Of a stretch of DNA of 64,000 bases, positions 1-19,800 are shown piece by piece. Origin of the DNA: Ipomoea triloba (taxonomy: Eukaryota > Streptophyta > Magnoliopsida > Solanales > Convolvulaceae); assembly GCF_003576645.1 (NCBI RefSeq), contig NC_044923.1:1850602-1914601 (forward strand). The letters are read 5' to 3'. The notes beneath the pieces are model-generated. The model saw nothing but the letters and a program-made list of their open reading frames with translations. It was not told the origin of the DNA and did not search any database. How positions within the stretch are numbered: the first letter of the stretch is position 1; every line of letters begins with the position of its first letter. Position numbers and translations under genes: made by a program.

Positions 1-60
1 GTAATACGCATCTTATGGCTCACGATGAGACGGTCTCACACAAGACCTATTCGAAAATAA
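1..60. repeat. Fragment of TIR-type repeat in an RLK-A intron
   Basis: The stretch gagacggtctcacacaag near 30-48 matches, in inverted sense, the terminal sequence of the element at 27880-28188. It lies in the intron after the 238-nt kinase exon of RLK-A. Only one end is in the window, so element type and length cannot be judged. Confidence 0.4.
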
Positions 61-84
61 ATGAAGTTAACTTTTTCTCACTCA

Positions 85-3766
<3,682 letters not shown>

Positions 3767-4248
3767 TACTAGATTACTCAGGTGATTGTGATGGTTATCC
3801 TTCCTTTAGTTTAGAGTTAATACTTTTGATGGTACTACGAATATTAAGGTTTTATCAACTATGATCTCTTGTTTTAAAATAATCTCTAATGGTCTTTTAA
3901 GTTTAAAAAAATAATTTTTCCTATTTAAATTTAAAAATGATCATGAGACGTTTTAAAAAGATTATGTATTTTTTTTAAAATTTAAAAGACTATTATTTTA
4001 AATTCGAGGAACCACAATTAATAATATTCCAAAGACCAGGATTAATTTACTATTCAAAAGACGAATGATTGGACTTTTCTTTCTCATGTACTATTACAGT
4101 TTGACATGAGGAGCAAAGAAGATTGATATTCAAGTCAACACGATTACACCAGGTGGCCAACTCCAATTGATATTTCGATTCTCAATCATTAAACAACCAA
4201 GTTGTAAATCATACGGAGTATATATAATTATCAGTATCAATTAAAGAG

Positions 4249-4450
4249 CTTACCTCGTAAACAATTTCAAAACCAACAAATTGTTCCGTGAACTCAGGTC
4301 TAAAATACATAATTTACCTATTGAATATTCGGTAGGTAGATAGACACTAGTTTACCTTGTAAGATAAACCCAAATCCATAGTATAATTATTGTCCAAAAT
4401 CACGTTGTCTTAGTTTGCAAATAGATGAGAAGTTATTTGTTGAATTGTAA
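4249..4450 (-). pseudogene. Decayed RLK kinase exon (P-loop exon) interrupted by a repeat
   Basis: On the minus strand, 4450-4390 reads NNFSSICKLRQRDFG, which matches [15 protein letters not shown] of the intact genes. The DNA gatgagaagttatttgttg is identical to RLK-F exon 3 over 19 bases, and the alignment continues ungapped with mismatches. A second piece at about 4290-4252 resembles the end of the same exon (GFEIVYE followed by a GT donor). Between the two lies about 100 bp of a repeat whose ttacctattgaat and ggtaggtagata words recur near 10890 and 11530. No lectin exon or later kinase exons remain, so this is a leftover of a lost family member or an ectopic fragment. Confidence 0.7.
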
Positions 4451-4689
4451 TGAGTAGTAATGTTGAGAAATATGGGATTAAAAAAACAAAAGAAGAAGAG
4501 TTTATACGAATTGACTAAGAGCTTATCTCTGTCTCGAATAATTGAATTTCCCGGCAAGGAAATAAAGCTTCCCATCCCCATCTCTGTCCCCCAATTTTCA
4601 TCTCCATCCCTGTCTCAAAGAATTAAATTTCCCGTATTGGCATCCCTATTTACTAACTGAGAAAATTCGCGTTTGTTTGATTAGTCGTA

Positions 4690-8110
<3,421 letters not shown>

Positions 8111-8377
8111 TCATGAGTAATATAGTCAGATTATGTTTGAGGCGACATGGACTTAAAAGATAATAGAAGAGATTTTCCAATTCACTGTGGTGGATTCTTC
8201 GTGAGCATTAGACATTGGTCATCGCACTTAAAAAGGTTATTGAATTACCGTGGTTTACTCATCCAGTATTGAAAGGTGTAGTTTTCGCGGGAGGTGGAAA
8301 GGTGTAAGGGTTAAAACGGGAAGAAGTTCCCGAGTGTCGGTCTCAAGGAAAGGCAAGGAAGGGGTCGGTAAGCAAGG

Positions 8378-8467
8378 GATTAGTCACAAGGGTGCCTAGT
8401 TTTCGAAAGGTAATCCTAAAAAGATTAGTCACAAGGGTGCCTAGTTTTCGAAAGCTAATCCTAAAAA
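8378..8467. repeat. Tandem duplication, 2 x 45 bp
   Basis: Two consecutive units starting gattagtcacaaggg at 8378 and 8423, nearly identical, inside the solo LTR. Confidence 0.9.
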
Positions 8468-9394
8468 GATAAGTGTATGGCATGCTATGATAAGCAAACT
8501 AAGGTAAATGAATAAGAAACAATCTATTTGGAAGGAGGATTCGGACCAATCTAACAAGTATGTAATCTCTTGATTTCCTATAGGTTTAGGGTGTGGCAAC
8601 ACTTAAGGGACATACTTGAGACAAAATCACAAACACCTAAGCCATTCTCATGGTCAAAGGACTCTCTCCTACACCATAGTGTTACTCTCATAACTCCTAG
8701 GCTTAAAGAGGCATTTTGTCAAACACATTGTGTGCTTACTTTGTCTTCCAATCCCCCTTCTCTCAAAGGTGGGAAGGAAAAGTGGTTGGAGAGGTCTAAC
8801 ACACTCCCTACTTTCGTAGGTGAGTGATCCTAACCCTAATTCCCTAAGGCAACCGGCCAAGTTGGCCTAGAGTCCACACTAACACTCCAAAACATACACT
8901 ATCAAGCATCCATTAAGCATCATTCAATCCCTAATTCAAAACATTTAGCATTCAAGAGGTACATACAAGTTCAATTGATCCAAATCACAAGAAGTTTAGC
9001 TCATCATGCTTAAAATCAAAATCAACATTGCAATTGAACAAATGGAAGAAAACTAGAATCAAAATTCAAAGTACAAATTGGAATCAAAACAACAATTGAA
9101 ATCAAATCAATAACCAAATCAAAATAAGAGTTGAATTACAAAATTAGGAAATGAAATGTACTTGAATTGATGTAAGATTCTTGAGAAAGCTTGAGCGATC
9201 CAATGTGGAAGTGAAGATCTCTTCAATCTAGCTAATGGAATTGAACTTTGATTGGAATTGAAGTGTGAAAGTGGAGAGAATTTTGACCTAATTCTGGAGA
9301 GAAGATTTATCTAAGCTGGACTAAGATGGAAAATGAGTGGGATCCCCTGGAAAAATGCTCCATTCTCTATTTAAACTGTGCCCAACCGCCAAAA

Positions 9395-9740
9395 TGATCG
9401 CGACGGACGCCCGACTGGACGCGCGTCCGCTGCGCGTCCAGCGGGGTTTCTGCTGTCAGACTACAAAACTTCAGAGACCAGAAATTTGGACGCGGGCGTC
9501 CAAGCCGCATCTGACCCACGTCCACAGCAGACCGAACTGATCTTCAGAGGGGTGAAATTCGGACGCGGGCGTCCGACCCGCGTCCACAGCAGACATTCCA
9601 AACTTCAGAGAGTTGGAATTTGGACGCGGGCGTTCGAGCTGCGTCCACCAGGCGTCCGCAGCAGACTGCTTCGAACTTCAGAGGTGTGGATTGTGGACGC
9701 CTGGGCGGACGCGCGTCCAAGGCGCGTCCGTGCCGGTTCT
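9395..9740. repeat. GC-rich palindromic tandem repeat block
   Basis: Four to five imperfect units of about 60-75 bp, each with an acttcagag-like start, a ggacgcgggcgtcc core and a cagcagac end. The cores are short palindromes (ggacgcgcgtcc, ggacgcgggcgtcc). Base composition contrasts sharply with the surrounding AT-rich DNA. It lies in the right third of the solo LTR and is rich in CG dinucleotides. Confidence 0.8.
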
Positions 9741-10778
9741 TCGCTTCTAACTTTGGCCCGTGAATCTATCTTTGAAATCCATGCCTTTTTCCACCTTTTT
9801 GCACATTGTTTTACCTACAAAATGATTAACCAAGTGTGGACTAGGGTCCAATGGCAATAACAAGCATTTTAACGCAATTCAAGCTCAAATCAATCATAAA
9901 AGCTAGCGATTGTGTGCAATATGATCCTAGAATGACCTTATAAATGTAGCATCTTTTGCATTTATCAAGTATCTTTACTGGTTAAGATATAGGGTCCTTG
10001 GGCAAGAAATTTCGTCTTTTATGAGCAAGTCAGCAAGATAATAGAAGACTCACCTTCATTGTCTCTAAATGGTTAAAAACTCTTACATATTTTCTTGTAC
10101 TCGTTTGTTTCACCACTCGCCTATTTACATGTTTGTACAACTCCATTTACAATCGGAATAGTCATTCCATCCTAAGCCTCCCCCTTTGTATTAGTTATTT
10201 CCAACCCATTAGACATAGCTATATTTTATTATTTCAAAAATACCTTTATAAACCCTTCATATAAATATATATATATTTCCAAACATTATTGAGTCTCCTA
10301 TGATACGATTGATTTGTCAGCTTTCCATTATCACTAAGGCACGATAATAATATGTTTAATATGTTTTTTTTTTATAGTTTCACACACACAGAGTACACAA
10401 AAACCCTAAACCTAGTATATTTATTAATTTGTATGTGTTTTATTTTGAATAATGGTATTTGATCATTTAAATGATATTATTCCTCTTTCTATTTCTTGGT
10501 CTAGCCAAATACAAAAATATGATTCCTCCTATAACATCATGTTTATTCCCCTTTTAAACTAAACAATAGATCAGAATTGTATTCCTATTCTATTCCAATC
10601 TTATTATATTATTGTTGAAATTATATGAATATATTCTTTATATATTTATTTTTAAACCAAACAGTCAAACACCACATTAGAAGATTGCATTTCCTCCACC
10701 AAGCTACATGCAATCCATTCTAAAAAAAAACAGAAAAAAATAAAATGCTACACGCAATCCCATTTAGTAAAAAAATAA

Positions 10779-10919
10779 CATTCCATGAAACAATAGTAGG
10801 ACTTGGTCAAGAGCATGTTTCTAATGTTTTATATATTCCACAAGAAGCGACAACATACGACATGAATTTTCAAAGATTTAATCTACCTATTCAATTTTAG
10901 TAGGTAGATAGTCAATGTA
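10779..10919. repeat. Direct repeat copy 1 (about 141 bp)
   Basis: Runs from cattccatgaaac to gtaggtagatagtcaatg. It recurs at 11420-11561 with few differences. Its last part also resembles the insert in the decayed kinase exon near 4310-4340. Confidence 0.8.
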
Positions 10920-11419
10920 TATACGAAGTACTATTTTTCCTAGGCAAAAACTCTAATAGATGGTGGTCCACATAGTGTGTTGGAAAAAGTGCGTGTATTC
11001 TGTAATACAACAAAAAATATAAAATAAAATCAGGGAATAAAAATTGGATCATTTGATATCTTCATGCGTGTAACCACTTTCATATAAGTTTTAAATATCT
11101 ATCTGAAAAAGTAACAAAATTCAATATTTAATCTTTTTTCTATTTTCATATAGGTGATCCAATTGCACTATTAGGTCGACTTATTAGGGGACCAATTTGA
11201 TCCTTTTTCCAATTAAATATTACATATCACGTGCCAATGAACTTGTGGTCAAGTAGTATATAGTGACTCTCTCAAATAGGAAATCATGAGATCAAGTCTC
11301 AATGGAGACATATTTTACTACAATGTAATTGAGATCGAGTCTCAATAGAGATATATTTTACTACAATGTAATAGAGTCAGCAATACTCAAAAAATATTAC
11401 ACGTTACGTGATATCATAA

Positions 11420-11561
11420 CATTCCACGAAACAGTAGTAGGACTTTGTCAAGAGCATGTTCCTAATATTTTATATTCCACAAGAAGCGACAACATACGAC
11501 ATGAATTTCCAAAGATTTCATCTCCCTATTCAATTTAGTAGGTAGATAGATAGTCAATGTA
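11420..11561. repeat. Direct repeat copy 2 (about 142 bp)
   Basis: Second copy of the 10779 repeat, about 640 bp downstream in the same orientation; both share ccacaagaagcgacaacat. Confidence 0.8.
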
Positions 11562-11576
11562 TTTTTCTTAGGCAAA

Positions 11577-11724
11577 AACTCTTATAAATCGTGTATGTGG
11601 GACGGATTAGATATTTTGTAAGCATTACATTTTATTTCAATTTTTCTCATAACTCTTATAAATCGTGTATGTGGGACGGATTAGATATTTTGTAAGCATT
11701 ACGTTTTATTTCAATTTTTCTCAT
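11577..11724. repeat. Tandem duplication, 2 x 74 bp
   Basis: Two units starting aactcttataaatcgtg at 11577 and 11651, with one visible difference (ttacat / ttacgt). Near-identity suggests a recent duplication. Confidence 0.9.
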
Positions 11725-12691
11725 AAGTAACTCTTCAACCTTTAATATTACATTTTGATTTAAAAGTATTATATTTTTTTTATAAAAAATGTTATATTTT
11801 TTCTTATAAGTATTTCACTTTAATTTTCTCATAAGTAACAACCAATCAATTTATTCATGATTAATAATATTACATTTTCTCATTAGTGAATGCTTGGCCT
11901 TTAGATATTGCATTTTGATTAAAAAATGATTTTTGAAAAAATGACACTTTTGACCTCTAAATTGTTTCACTTTTAAAAATTTGGTCAATGCAATTTAATT
12001 TAAACAAATTTAGCATCTTAATTGTCCGTAATGTTACACTTTTAGTCCCTTGTGTTATATAATTGTCAAACTCCATTAACATATGAGGTTATTTGTTTCA
12101 TTTAAAATCAATATTCACGGTTAAAAAGGGTGTTCGCGTGAAGAAAATGAATTTTTTGGCCATTGATATTGATCTTAAATGACAAAAATAATCTCATAAA
12201 AAAGTTTGCTAATAGAGTTTGTTAATTATATAACACTAAGAACTGAAAGTGCAACATAATAAATAAATTAAGGGATTATTTCCTTTTAAATCGACTAAAG
12301 GCGACCAAAATTTTTAAAGTAAAACAATTCAAGTGTCATTGTTTTTCTTAATTTTTTTTTCAAAAATATTACATTTTTTCTTTATAAATATTAAGCAATT
12401 TATTTTCGATTAGTATAAATATTACATTTACATATATGACTCTGACATGTTTCACAGATAAAGAGCCGTGTGAGAACTGAGAAAGCGTGCTCACCCATTT
12501 TCTTGACAGTAATGTCAAGTCAATAAGTGGAACAATTTTCTTGACAGTAATGTCAAGTCAATAAGTGGAACAAAAGGGAATTTCATTGTAATAACAAAAA
12601 TCACTTATTCTTTGATCGAGTCTTAATACTAGTTGAGAAAGAAAAGTTAAACTCTCCAAGGGACCGATCATTGGTGTTTAACGTACAAAAA

Positions 12692-15600
12692 ATGGAGTGG
12701 ATGAATGATAATGTAGCGATGGAGAGGGTGTTCTTCCTACTGATTCTGTGTTCCCTGTCTTCAATTGCTTCATCGCAGAGCGACACTCTGAAACAAGGTG
12801 ATGTGCTGAAAGCATCTGATGAATCCAATTTACTTGTTTCTGCGAGCAACACTTACAGTTTGGGATTCTTTATGCCGGAGAGAACCAAGAGGACCTATTT
12901 AGCAATACGGCTCGCCTACTCCGATTGGGATAAACCGGTATGGATAGGGAACAGAGATGCACCTCTCCCCACAATTTCTTCTGCCAGCCTTCACATAGAT
13001 GCTTATGGGAGATTGATACTCGCACATAATGAGGAACAAGACAACTCTTACCTGCTTTCATCAAAGCAAACTAGCCTCAATGTCACAGCAACTTTACTGA
13101 ATTCCGGCAAATTGGTGCTCCGGGAGGTCAACACCGATGGTTCATTCGGAGAGGAACTGTGGAGTAGTTTTGACAATCCCACGGATACCCTTTTGCCGGG
13201 GATGAAGTTAGGAGTGGACCATAGAACGGGTAGGAACTGGGCTCTAAGATCATGGCAAGACGATGATATTCCGTGGACAGGGGCATATAGTCTAGAGTGG
13301 GAACCAAGCAAGCGTCGACTGGTTATAAAGTACGGAGGAGTGGTTCGCTGGACTAGTGGAGAGTTGATGACTGCTTCTAATTTCCAGCACATCCGAGCCA
13401 GTCAAAACTATAAATTCGTTAACATTTCGACCAAAGAAGAAGAGCATTTCAGCTACCTATTCACGTTTAATCCATATTTACCTCAGCCTGACTTTCTTCT
13501 CCAGGGTTGGAGATTGGACGCTTTAGGCATTTTGAGCATAACATCTGATGGTGGGTCGATTATGGACGTGGGCGAGTGCTACGGGTACGAGAATGAAACT
13601 CAGCAGTCAAAAGGGTGCGAGTTATGGGAACAACCCAAGTGCAGGGGTGATGGTCAGACGTTTGAGGAAAGATATGGGAGATTTGTGTTTCACACTGAAA
13701 ATGAAGCCCTACAAATCCAAGCCACACCCATTTCTAATTGTAGTGATAGCCCCAGTGACTGCAGGGAATATTGCTGGAATGACTGCCACTGCGTTGGTTA
13801 TAGGAGCAACAATGAGGGGGTGTGTGAGTGCTGGATGGGAACATCGTCTTTGCAATTTGAAGAGGACACCACTGGTAATGCGGTGGAATCTGTATATGTT
13901 CTAAACCGTCCAGCTGAGGGTAAGTCAAGAATTAAGAAGTGGATATGCCGGATTCTTATACCCACAGCAATATCCCTACTCCTGCTAGGCTTTCTTCTAT
14001 TGTGGTGGAGACGGAGAAAACAAGGTATTCAATTTATTAAGTCGTGCTTGGTAAATGACTGTTAGCTATGCTTTTAGCTGATTAGATTAGAAGGTACTCC
14101 CTATAATTAATTGATAATATTAGCTTATTGTAGAAAAGTGTTTGGTAAATTAGCTATTAGTTGATAGCTGTTTGGTATAATTTCTTTTTTTGAAAGGTTA
14201 ATTGAAAAAGTTGTTTTGTGTAGTTTTTTGAAATTTAGTATTTTGGAGTTATAAAAAGCTTATTAACCAAACACTTATATTGCTTTTTTAACCAAATCAA
14301 ACAATTAGTAGTAGTCAAATAGGTCAAAATTGACTGATAGGCTAATTATTTACCACACATAGCCTAAATCTATTCATGCCTGTTGGATTGTGTACAGTAA
14401 TATCTTGTATAATCATCTAATTAAATACACTCTAACAGAGGAAGCAAGAAAGGAGCAAGAACTGAAGGATTTATTCACATTAGATGATTATACTGATATT
14501 CATGAACTCAACAACGGTGAAAATGTCAGTATTAAAGTTTTTACGTACGAATGGATTGTCGCTACGACAAACAACTTCTCACTTAATTGCAAGTTAGGAC
14601 AAGGCGGATTTGGAACTGTTTACAAGGTATTTTCTTTAATTTGAAAGTGATAAGATTTCTTGGTGGCTTGATGATTATGTTTTGTTGATAAAGCAAGAAC
14701 TGATCATAGAAACTTTAATTTGGTATTAGGGAGTAACACCTGAAGGACAAGAAGTAGCTATAAAACAATTGTCAGAGAGATCAAAACAAGGAATAGTAGA
14801 GTTCAAAAACGAGGTGATATTGATTGCTAAACTCCAGCACACAAATCTTGTAAAGCTGCTTGGTTTTTGCATTCACAAGGATCAAAAGATGCTCATTTAC
14901 GAGTTCATGCTCAATAAAAGTTTAGATTTTTACCTCTTTGGTAATTACTCAAACTTTATTCACTTGGATGCATATTTTTTCCACTTAATTGGTAGTTCAT
15001 GTATTCTCTACACTTGATGCATATATATCAACTCTCTAGTTCTAGATTTAACACTACTCATGATAATGCACAGATCAAAATCCAATAGGGTATTTGTCTT
15101 GGAAAAGACGCATCAACATAATTGAAGGAATTGCACAAGGTTTACTTTACCTTCACATGTATTCAAGAGTTCGAATCATTCATAGAGATATGAAAGTCAG
15201 CAACATACTACTTGATGAGAATATGAATCCAAAAATTTCAGACTTTGGAATAGCCAAGATACTCAAGCAAAATGCTACAGAAGCAAACACGATGAGACTA
15301 GTTGGAACATTGTAAGTAAGAAGATATCTATTGGTTTGCTTCATATTTCCTTCATAACCTAATATGTGTGTGTGTGTTTTTTTTGTTTTTTTTTTGTTTT
15401 GATATAAAATAGTGGTTACATGGCACCTGAGTATGTCTTGCATGGTGTGTTCTCTATGAAGTCGGATGTCTATAGTTTTGGAGTATTAGTACTGGAGATT
15501 GTAAGTGGCAAGAAGAATAATGGTTTCCACTGTGAGGATGGTCCCCTGAATTTGGTAGAACATGTAAGCCTAATACAACTTTAAGCACTTGGTTTCATGT

Positions 15601-15958
15601 TTGAATTGTAATTGCTTGCAACCATTATTGTTTGGCCACATTGCAGGCATGGGAGTTATGGAACAAAGATGCAGTTTTACAGCTAGTGGATCCATCATTA
15701 ATAAGCAATTTGTGTGGCAATGAAGAACAGTTGCGTAGATGCATCAATGTAGGACTACTATGTGTAGAAGATTCTGCTGTCGACCGACCATCCATGGCTG
15801 ATGTGGTTTCCATGTTTACCAATGAAAATTTGGCATTGCCAAAGCCCAAAAAACCTGCATTTGTATCAAGATTCGGTGTGAGTGACACATTTCAAGATGG
15901 CCAGTCAAGAAAGTTCACAGTGAATGAACTCTCTATTTCCACCATGGAGGCAAGATAG
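12692..15958 (+). CDS. RLK-C: G-type lectin S-receptor-like Ser/Thr kinase (CES101/RFO3-like)
   Basis: Predicted receptor kinase, 810 aa from ATG 12692. Exons: 12692-14024, 14439-14626, 14730-14940, 15074-15311, 15413-15563, 15647-15958, all in one frame. In-frame ATGs also occur at 12701 and 12719; the last has the best context (gcgATGg) and directly precedes the signal peptide [19 protein letters not shown], so it may be the true start (801 aa). Lectin motifs: [40 protein letters not shown] region: [14 protein letters not shown]. The membrane helix ends WWRRRKQG. Kinase motifs: [32 protein letters not shown]. The final exon is 3 nt longer than in paralogues. The first intron carries a TIR element. 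A family change from PNKSLDF to LNKSLDF is seen. Same strand as B and D. Confidence 0.9.
14043..14365. mobile_element. TIR MITE in RLK-C intron 1 (hAT-like ends)
   Basis: The left end tgcttggtaaatgactgtta and the inverse of the right end (ggtaaataattagcctatc on the opposite strand) match imperfectly. Internal tttggtaaattag and ggtataatttcttttt words recur at 60241-60375 in an MSL10-like intron. It fills most of the 414-bp intron. The left boundary touches the in-frame read-through sequence after the RLK-C donor. Family assignment is by appearance only. Confidence 0.55.
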
Positions 15959-16860
15959 TTTTGCAATTTGGTGAACTTCCCTCGGCAGACTCGAAGAGAG
16001 GTAAATTATTATTGACAATAATTAAATTCATGATTTTTGATAGATAATCATATTTGACATACTAGTCCATCTTTTTCAGAACAATCATGTGTTTATATTT
16101 AATTAAGGGTTAGCATAAATGAATTTATCTTTTTTACTAGGAATATCATACTGATCATTTTCAAGGAAGTCACTAACCAAAGGTGGGGAGTCATAAAAAA
16201 TTATAAAGTCCAAGATTTGGTTCCGTGGGAGGCATGTCATCAACCACTTTATTTTGTTAGTTATAAATGTGCTTAACCTCCACAAAAGTGAGTGAGATGA
16301 GAACAATGTTATTAATTTCAAGAATAATACTATATATATATTTTCAATTTTTATTCTAAGTTGTACTCTATTGACTTGGTTTGCTTGATTAAAAAAACAC
16401 TACAGTATAGTTTTTATTGCCTTCTCTATTTAAATGTGAAGCAATAATGTCTAAATTAGACATTAAACCTAATATGAAAATGCAATTAGACAAAAGGTGC
16501 AATGAGCTTACTGAACACCCCAAATGCATGCAATTTCACCTGAGTTATTATCTATTTCTGGTTGCCTGTTTATCTGGACGGTGAGTTGTGATTTTTAAAA
16601 AATAATATTTAATAAAAAACTTAATAATACAGTTGTCATTTTGCTTATCTAAACCATAAATATTGTAGAAAACTACCAGATTACACGTGCGTGCATTGCA
16701 CTTAGCACACAAAATTAGACGCTGATTAGTTTTTAAAGCCCCCATTCCCAGAAAAATCCAAATATACGAAACAGCCATGAAAGGTGACGAAAACTTAGCT
16801 TTTCAAAAAAAAAAAAAAAAAAAACTTAGCTTGAAACACAGTTTAGATCTGCCAATTTCT
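15959..16860. other. Intergenic region between RLK-C and RLK-D
   Basis: Contains the RLK-C 3' flank and the RLK-D promoter region. No open frame with recognisable content was seen. There is an A-rich run at about 16807-16824 just before the RLK-D leader. Confidence 0.5.
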
Positions 16861-16891
16861 TCAACCCAAGGCTAAAGCATTGGTGGATAGG

Positions 16892-19800
16892 ATGAAGCTT
16901 CTAGCCATGGAAGTGCTGCTCTTCCTACTGATTTTGTGCTCTATGGCCTCAGTTGCTTCGTCGCAGACGGACAGTATGAAACAAGGTGATGTGCTGAACT
17001 CCTCGGAATCCACTTTTCTTGTGTCCGCCGGCGAGACTTTCACCTTAGGATTCTTTACGCCGGAGAGGATCAACATGACTTACTTAGCAATATGGTTCAC
17101 CGAAAGATTTGAGGGTGAAAGTGAAAAGCCGATATGGATAGGCAACAGAGAAGCGCCTCTCCCATCAAATTCCTCTGCTAAGCTTCTCATAGATGCGTCT
17201 GGGCGATTGATACTCACGCACAGTGAAAAACAAGGCAACCCTTACCCGGTTTCATCCAAGCGAACTAGCCGGAATGTCTCAGCCACTTTACAGGATTCCG
17301 GCGAATTGGTACTCCGGGAGATAAACGCCGACGGCTCATCGGGGCAGGAACTGTGGAGTAGCTTCGACAGCCCCACGGATACCCTTTTGCCGGGGATGAA
17401 GTTGGGGGTGAACCATAGAACGGGTGGGAAATGGAGTCTGAGATCATGGCAGAACGACAATTCGCCGGCGGCCGGGGCATTTAGTCTGGAATGGGAACCA
17501 ATCAAACGGCGAGTGGTTATCAAGCACCGAGGAGTGACCCATTGGAGCAGCGGAGAGCTGAAGAACGCGACACATTTCCAGCACTTATTCTTCCACTACG
17601 GCTTCCTCAAAGTCTCATTCCTCAACATTTCCACAAAAACAGAGGACTATTTCACCATTTCCGCCAAGCTCAACCGATCCGAAATTCCACGCGAAATGCA
17701 AGCGGGGATGGACTATCGCGTCGTGGCTTTGAGACTGGACCCTCGGGGCCTCGTGTACGACCCCAACAACGGCCCGGCCATTATTGACGCCGGCGACTGC
17801 TACGGGTACGAGAACAAAACCCAGCAATCAAAAGGGTGCGAGATATGGGAGCAGCCGGCGTGCAGGGGTGGCGGCGGTCAAACGTTCCAGGAAAGATCTG
17901 GGTTCTTCTTCAACTACAGCAATTCAGGACTCGCGGGGGCGGTGCCTTTAGGCTACACAGAAGAAGACTCCACTGCCAGCCCCAGTGACTGCAGAGAGAA
18001 ATGCTGGAAGGACTGCGACTGCGTTGGCTATCAAAGATTCGATGACGGGTGTACGTACTGGAGGGGAACCTCTTTGCAATTTCAACAGGACAATAGTGGC
18101 AAAACAGTAGCGCTCTATGTTCTTAACCGTCCAATTAAGGGTAAGTCTGTTTCATACTCCGTACTATATTGTGTCACAAAAATGTCAATTTTAGCACGAA
18201 ATTAATATACTCTAAACTTTACGCCAAAAGTCAATTAGGCATTTAAATTTTATACTAAAAGTCGATTAGGCCCCTAAATTTGTAAAAGTTTAATTAAACT
18301 CTCAAATCAAATTAAAGCAATAAAGCGCCAAAACAAGTAAATGACCTATTATTACAAGTCATTTGTATCAGTCCAGTGACAGGCGATGGCGCGCAATAAA
18401 AAATTTAGGAGTCTATTTGACCATTTTTTCAATAAAAAAAAATTTAGAATTAGAGAAAAAAACTTTAGTCGCATAAAATAAATTAACCCGATAATCCGAA
18501 TAGACTAGTATGAAATTTAGAAGGCAAGTCTGATAGCCCATGAAACAAAATATGCATAGAGTTTACGTGTAATTTTATCTATAGTATTTTTTTTTAAATT
18601 AAATTTGTAACAGAGTAGGTTGAGAAAGTAGCTATGAACAGATACTACAATGTAATAACAAAGTTCAGTAGAACTCAAAAAAAAATTAAATTTGTAAATA
18701 AAATTTTAATAAATCTATTACAACATAAAATATTTTTTTATGAATATTAGTAATGAAAAAAAATCTTATTATAATTATTATATTGTAGTGTAAATATATT
18801 AATTAGAGAAATGATCAAATAAGTCATCGAACTTTAGGAAGTCAATTGGCCATTTGGCCCCTTAAACTTTTTAAAAGAACAATTACGCACATCAACAATT
18901 GATTTTGATACAATAAAGCTCAAAAACAAGTTAATGACCTACTATCACAGGTAATTATGATTCTGGTAACCAGCCAGTGAAATTTTATGCAAAAAGTCAC
19001 TAAGAATGAGACACGAAGCCGGAGTGGTTGCCTTATCTGCTTCAGAAGGCGACCATCTAGGTCGCTTTCTCGTTGAAGAAGGAAACCACAGTGGTTGCCT
19101 TCTACGGCTTCGAGTCTCTTTCTCGACGACCGCTCGCCGATTGCCGGTCACTTTGTGTCTGAAATTTCGTCGGAGTCTCGCCGATGGGTTACCGGAACCC
19201 TAATTACATGTGATAGGATGTTAATCATGTTATTAACTGATTTTTGGACTTCAATGCATCAAAATCAATTATTGATGAGTGTAATTGCACTTTTAATTGA
19301 CTTTTAAGCTAAAGTTTGAGAGCGTATTTGAATAATACTATTAACTCTATTAGAATGCAGTATCTGTTCATACTACTTTCTCACGAACCCACCACCTCCT
19401 GTATAAAGGGAAGGGTTTGATGCCACTGGACTACAAGGTCCTTGGCAATGTTATAAGTTTATATTTATGTGTAAGTATGCTAATTTATTATAATTGAAAG
19501 TTTAAAATGAAGTTTTATTTGAGCTTGTCGACAACCCGAGGTTTCAGCCCTGGGACAAAATTTTTTAAACTTGATAAAAAAATTAATTAATCCAAACTGA
19601 TAATCCCGATAGCCAGATAGGACTCAGACTTGCATGAAATCAAATGAGCTGGCCCTATTAACATCCTTACCATTGCTAATTGCTAGAACTTGATTGCAGA
19701 AGGGAATGAAAGTAGCAGTAACTCAAAGAAGTGGAAATGGATTCTTATACCCATTGTAATAATAGCCACCATAGTCATAGTCCTGCTGGGGTTGCTTCAG

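Larger units (their letters stand above)
8270..9967. mobile_element. Probable solo LTR, 1.7 kb, 5-bp target duplication
   Basis: The element begins TGA and ends TCA (TG...CA ends) and is flanked on both sides by agtat (8265-8269 and 9968-9972), the 5-bp duplication typical of LTR retrotransposons. There is no gag-pol sequence and no second LTR, which fits a solo LTR left by recombination between LTRs. Inside it are a 2 x 45-bp tandem duplication (8378-8467) and a GC-rich repeat block (about 9395-9740). A TATA-like tatttaaa sits near 9368. Open frames inside are by-products of the GC-rich repeats. Confidence 0.7.
9973..12600. other. Intergenic repeat-rich DNA between solo LTR and RLK-C
   Basis: No gene was recognised. 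It contains a dispersed direct repeat (10779-10919 and 11420-11561), a tandem 74-bp duplication (11577-11724), a short duplicated cttgacagtaatgtcaag segment near 12500-12560, and AT-rich filler. Confidence 0.6.

Noticed and set aside
9378..9860. 160-residue open frame in GC-rich DNA
   Set aside because: It lies entirely in the repeat block of the solo LTR; the frame is open because of CG-rich repeats, starts without support and has no domain.
16880..16891. Longer start for RLK-D (and at 12671 for RLK-C)
   Set aside because: The upstream codons are TTG; the first ATGs are 16892 and 12692.
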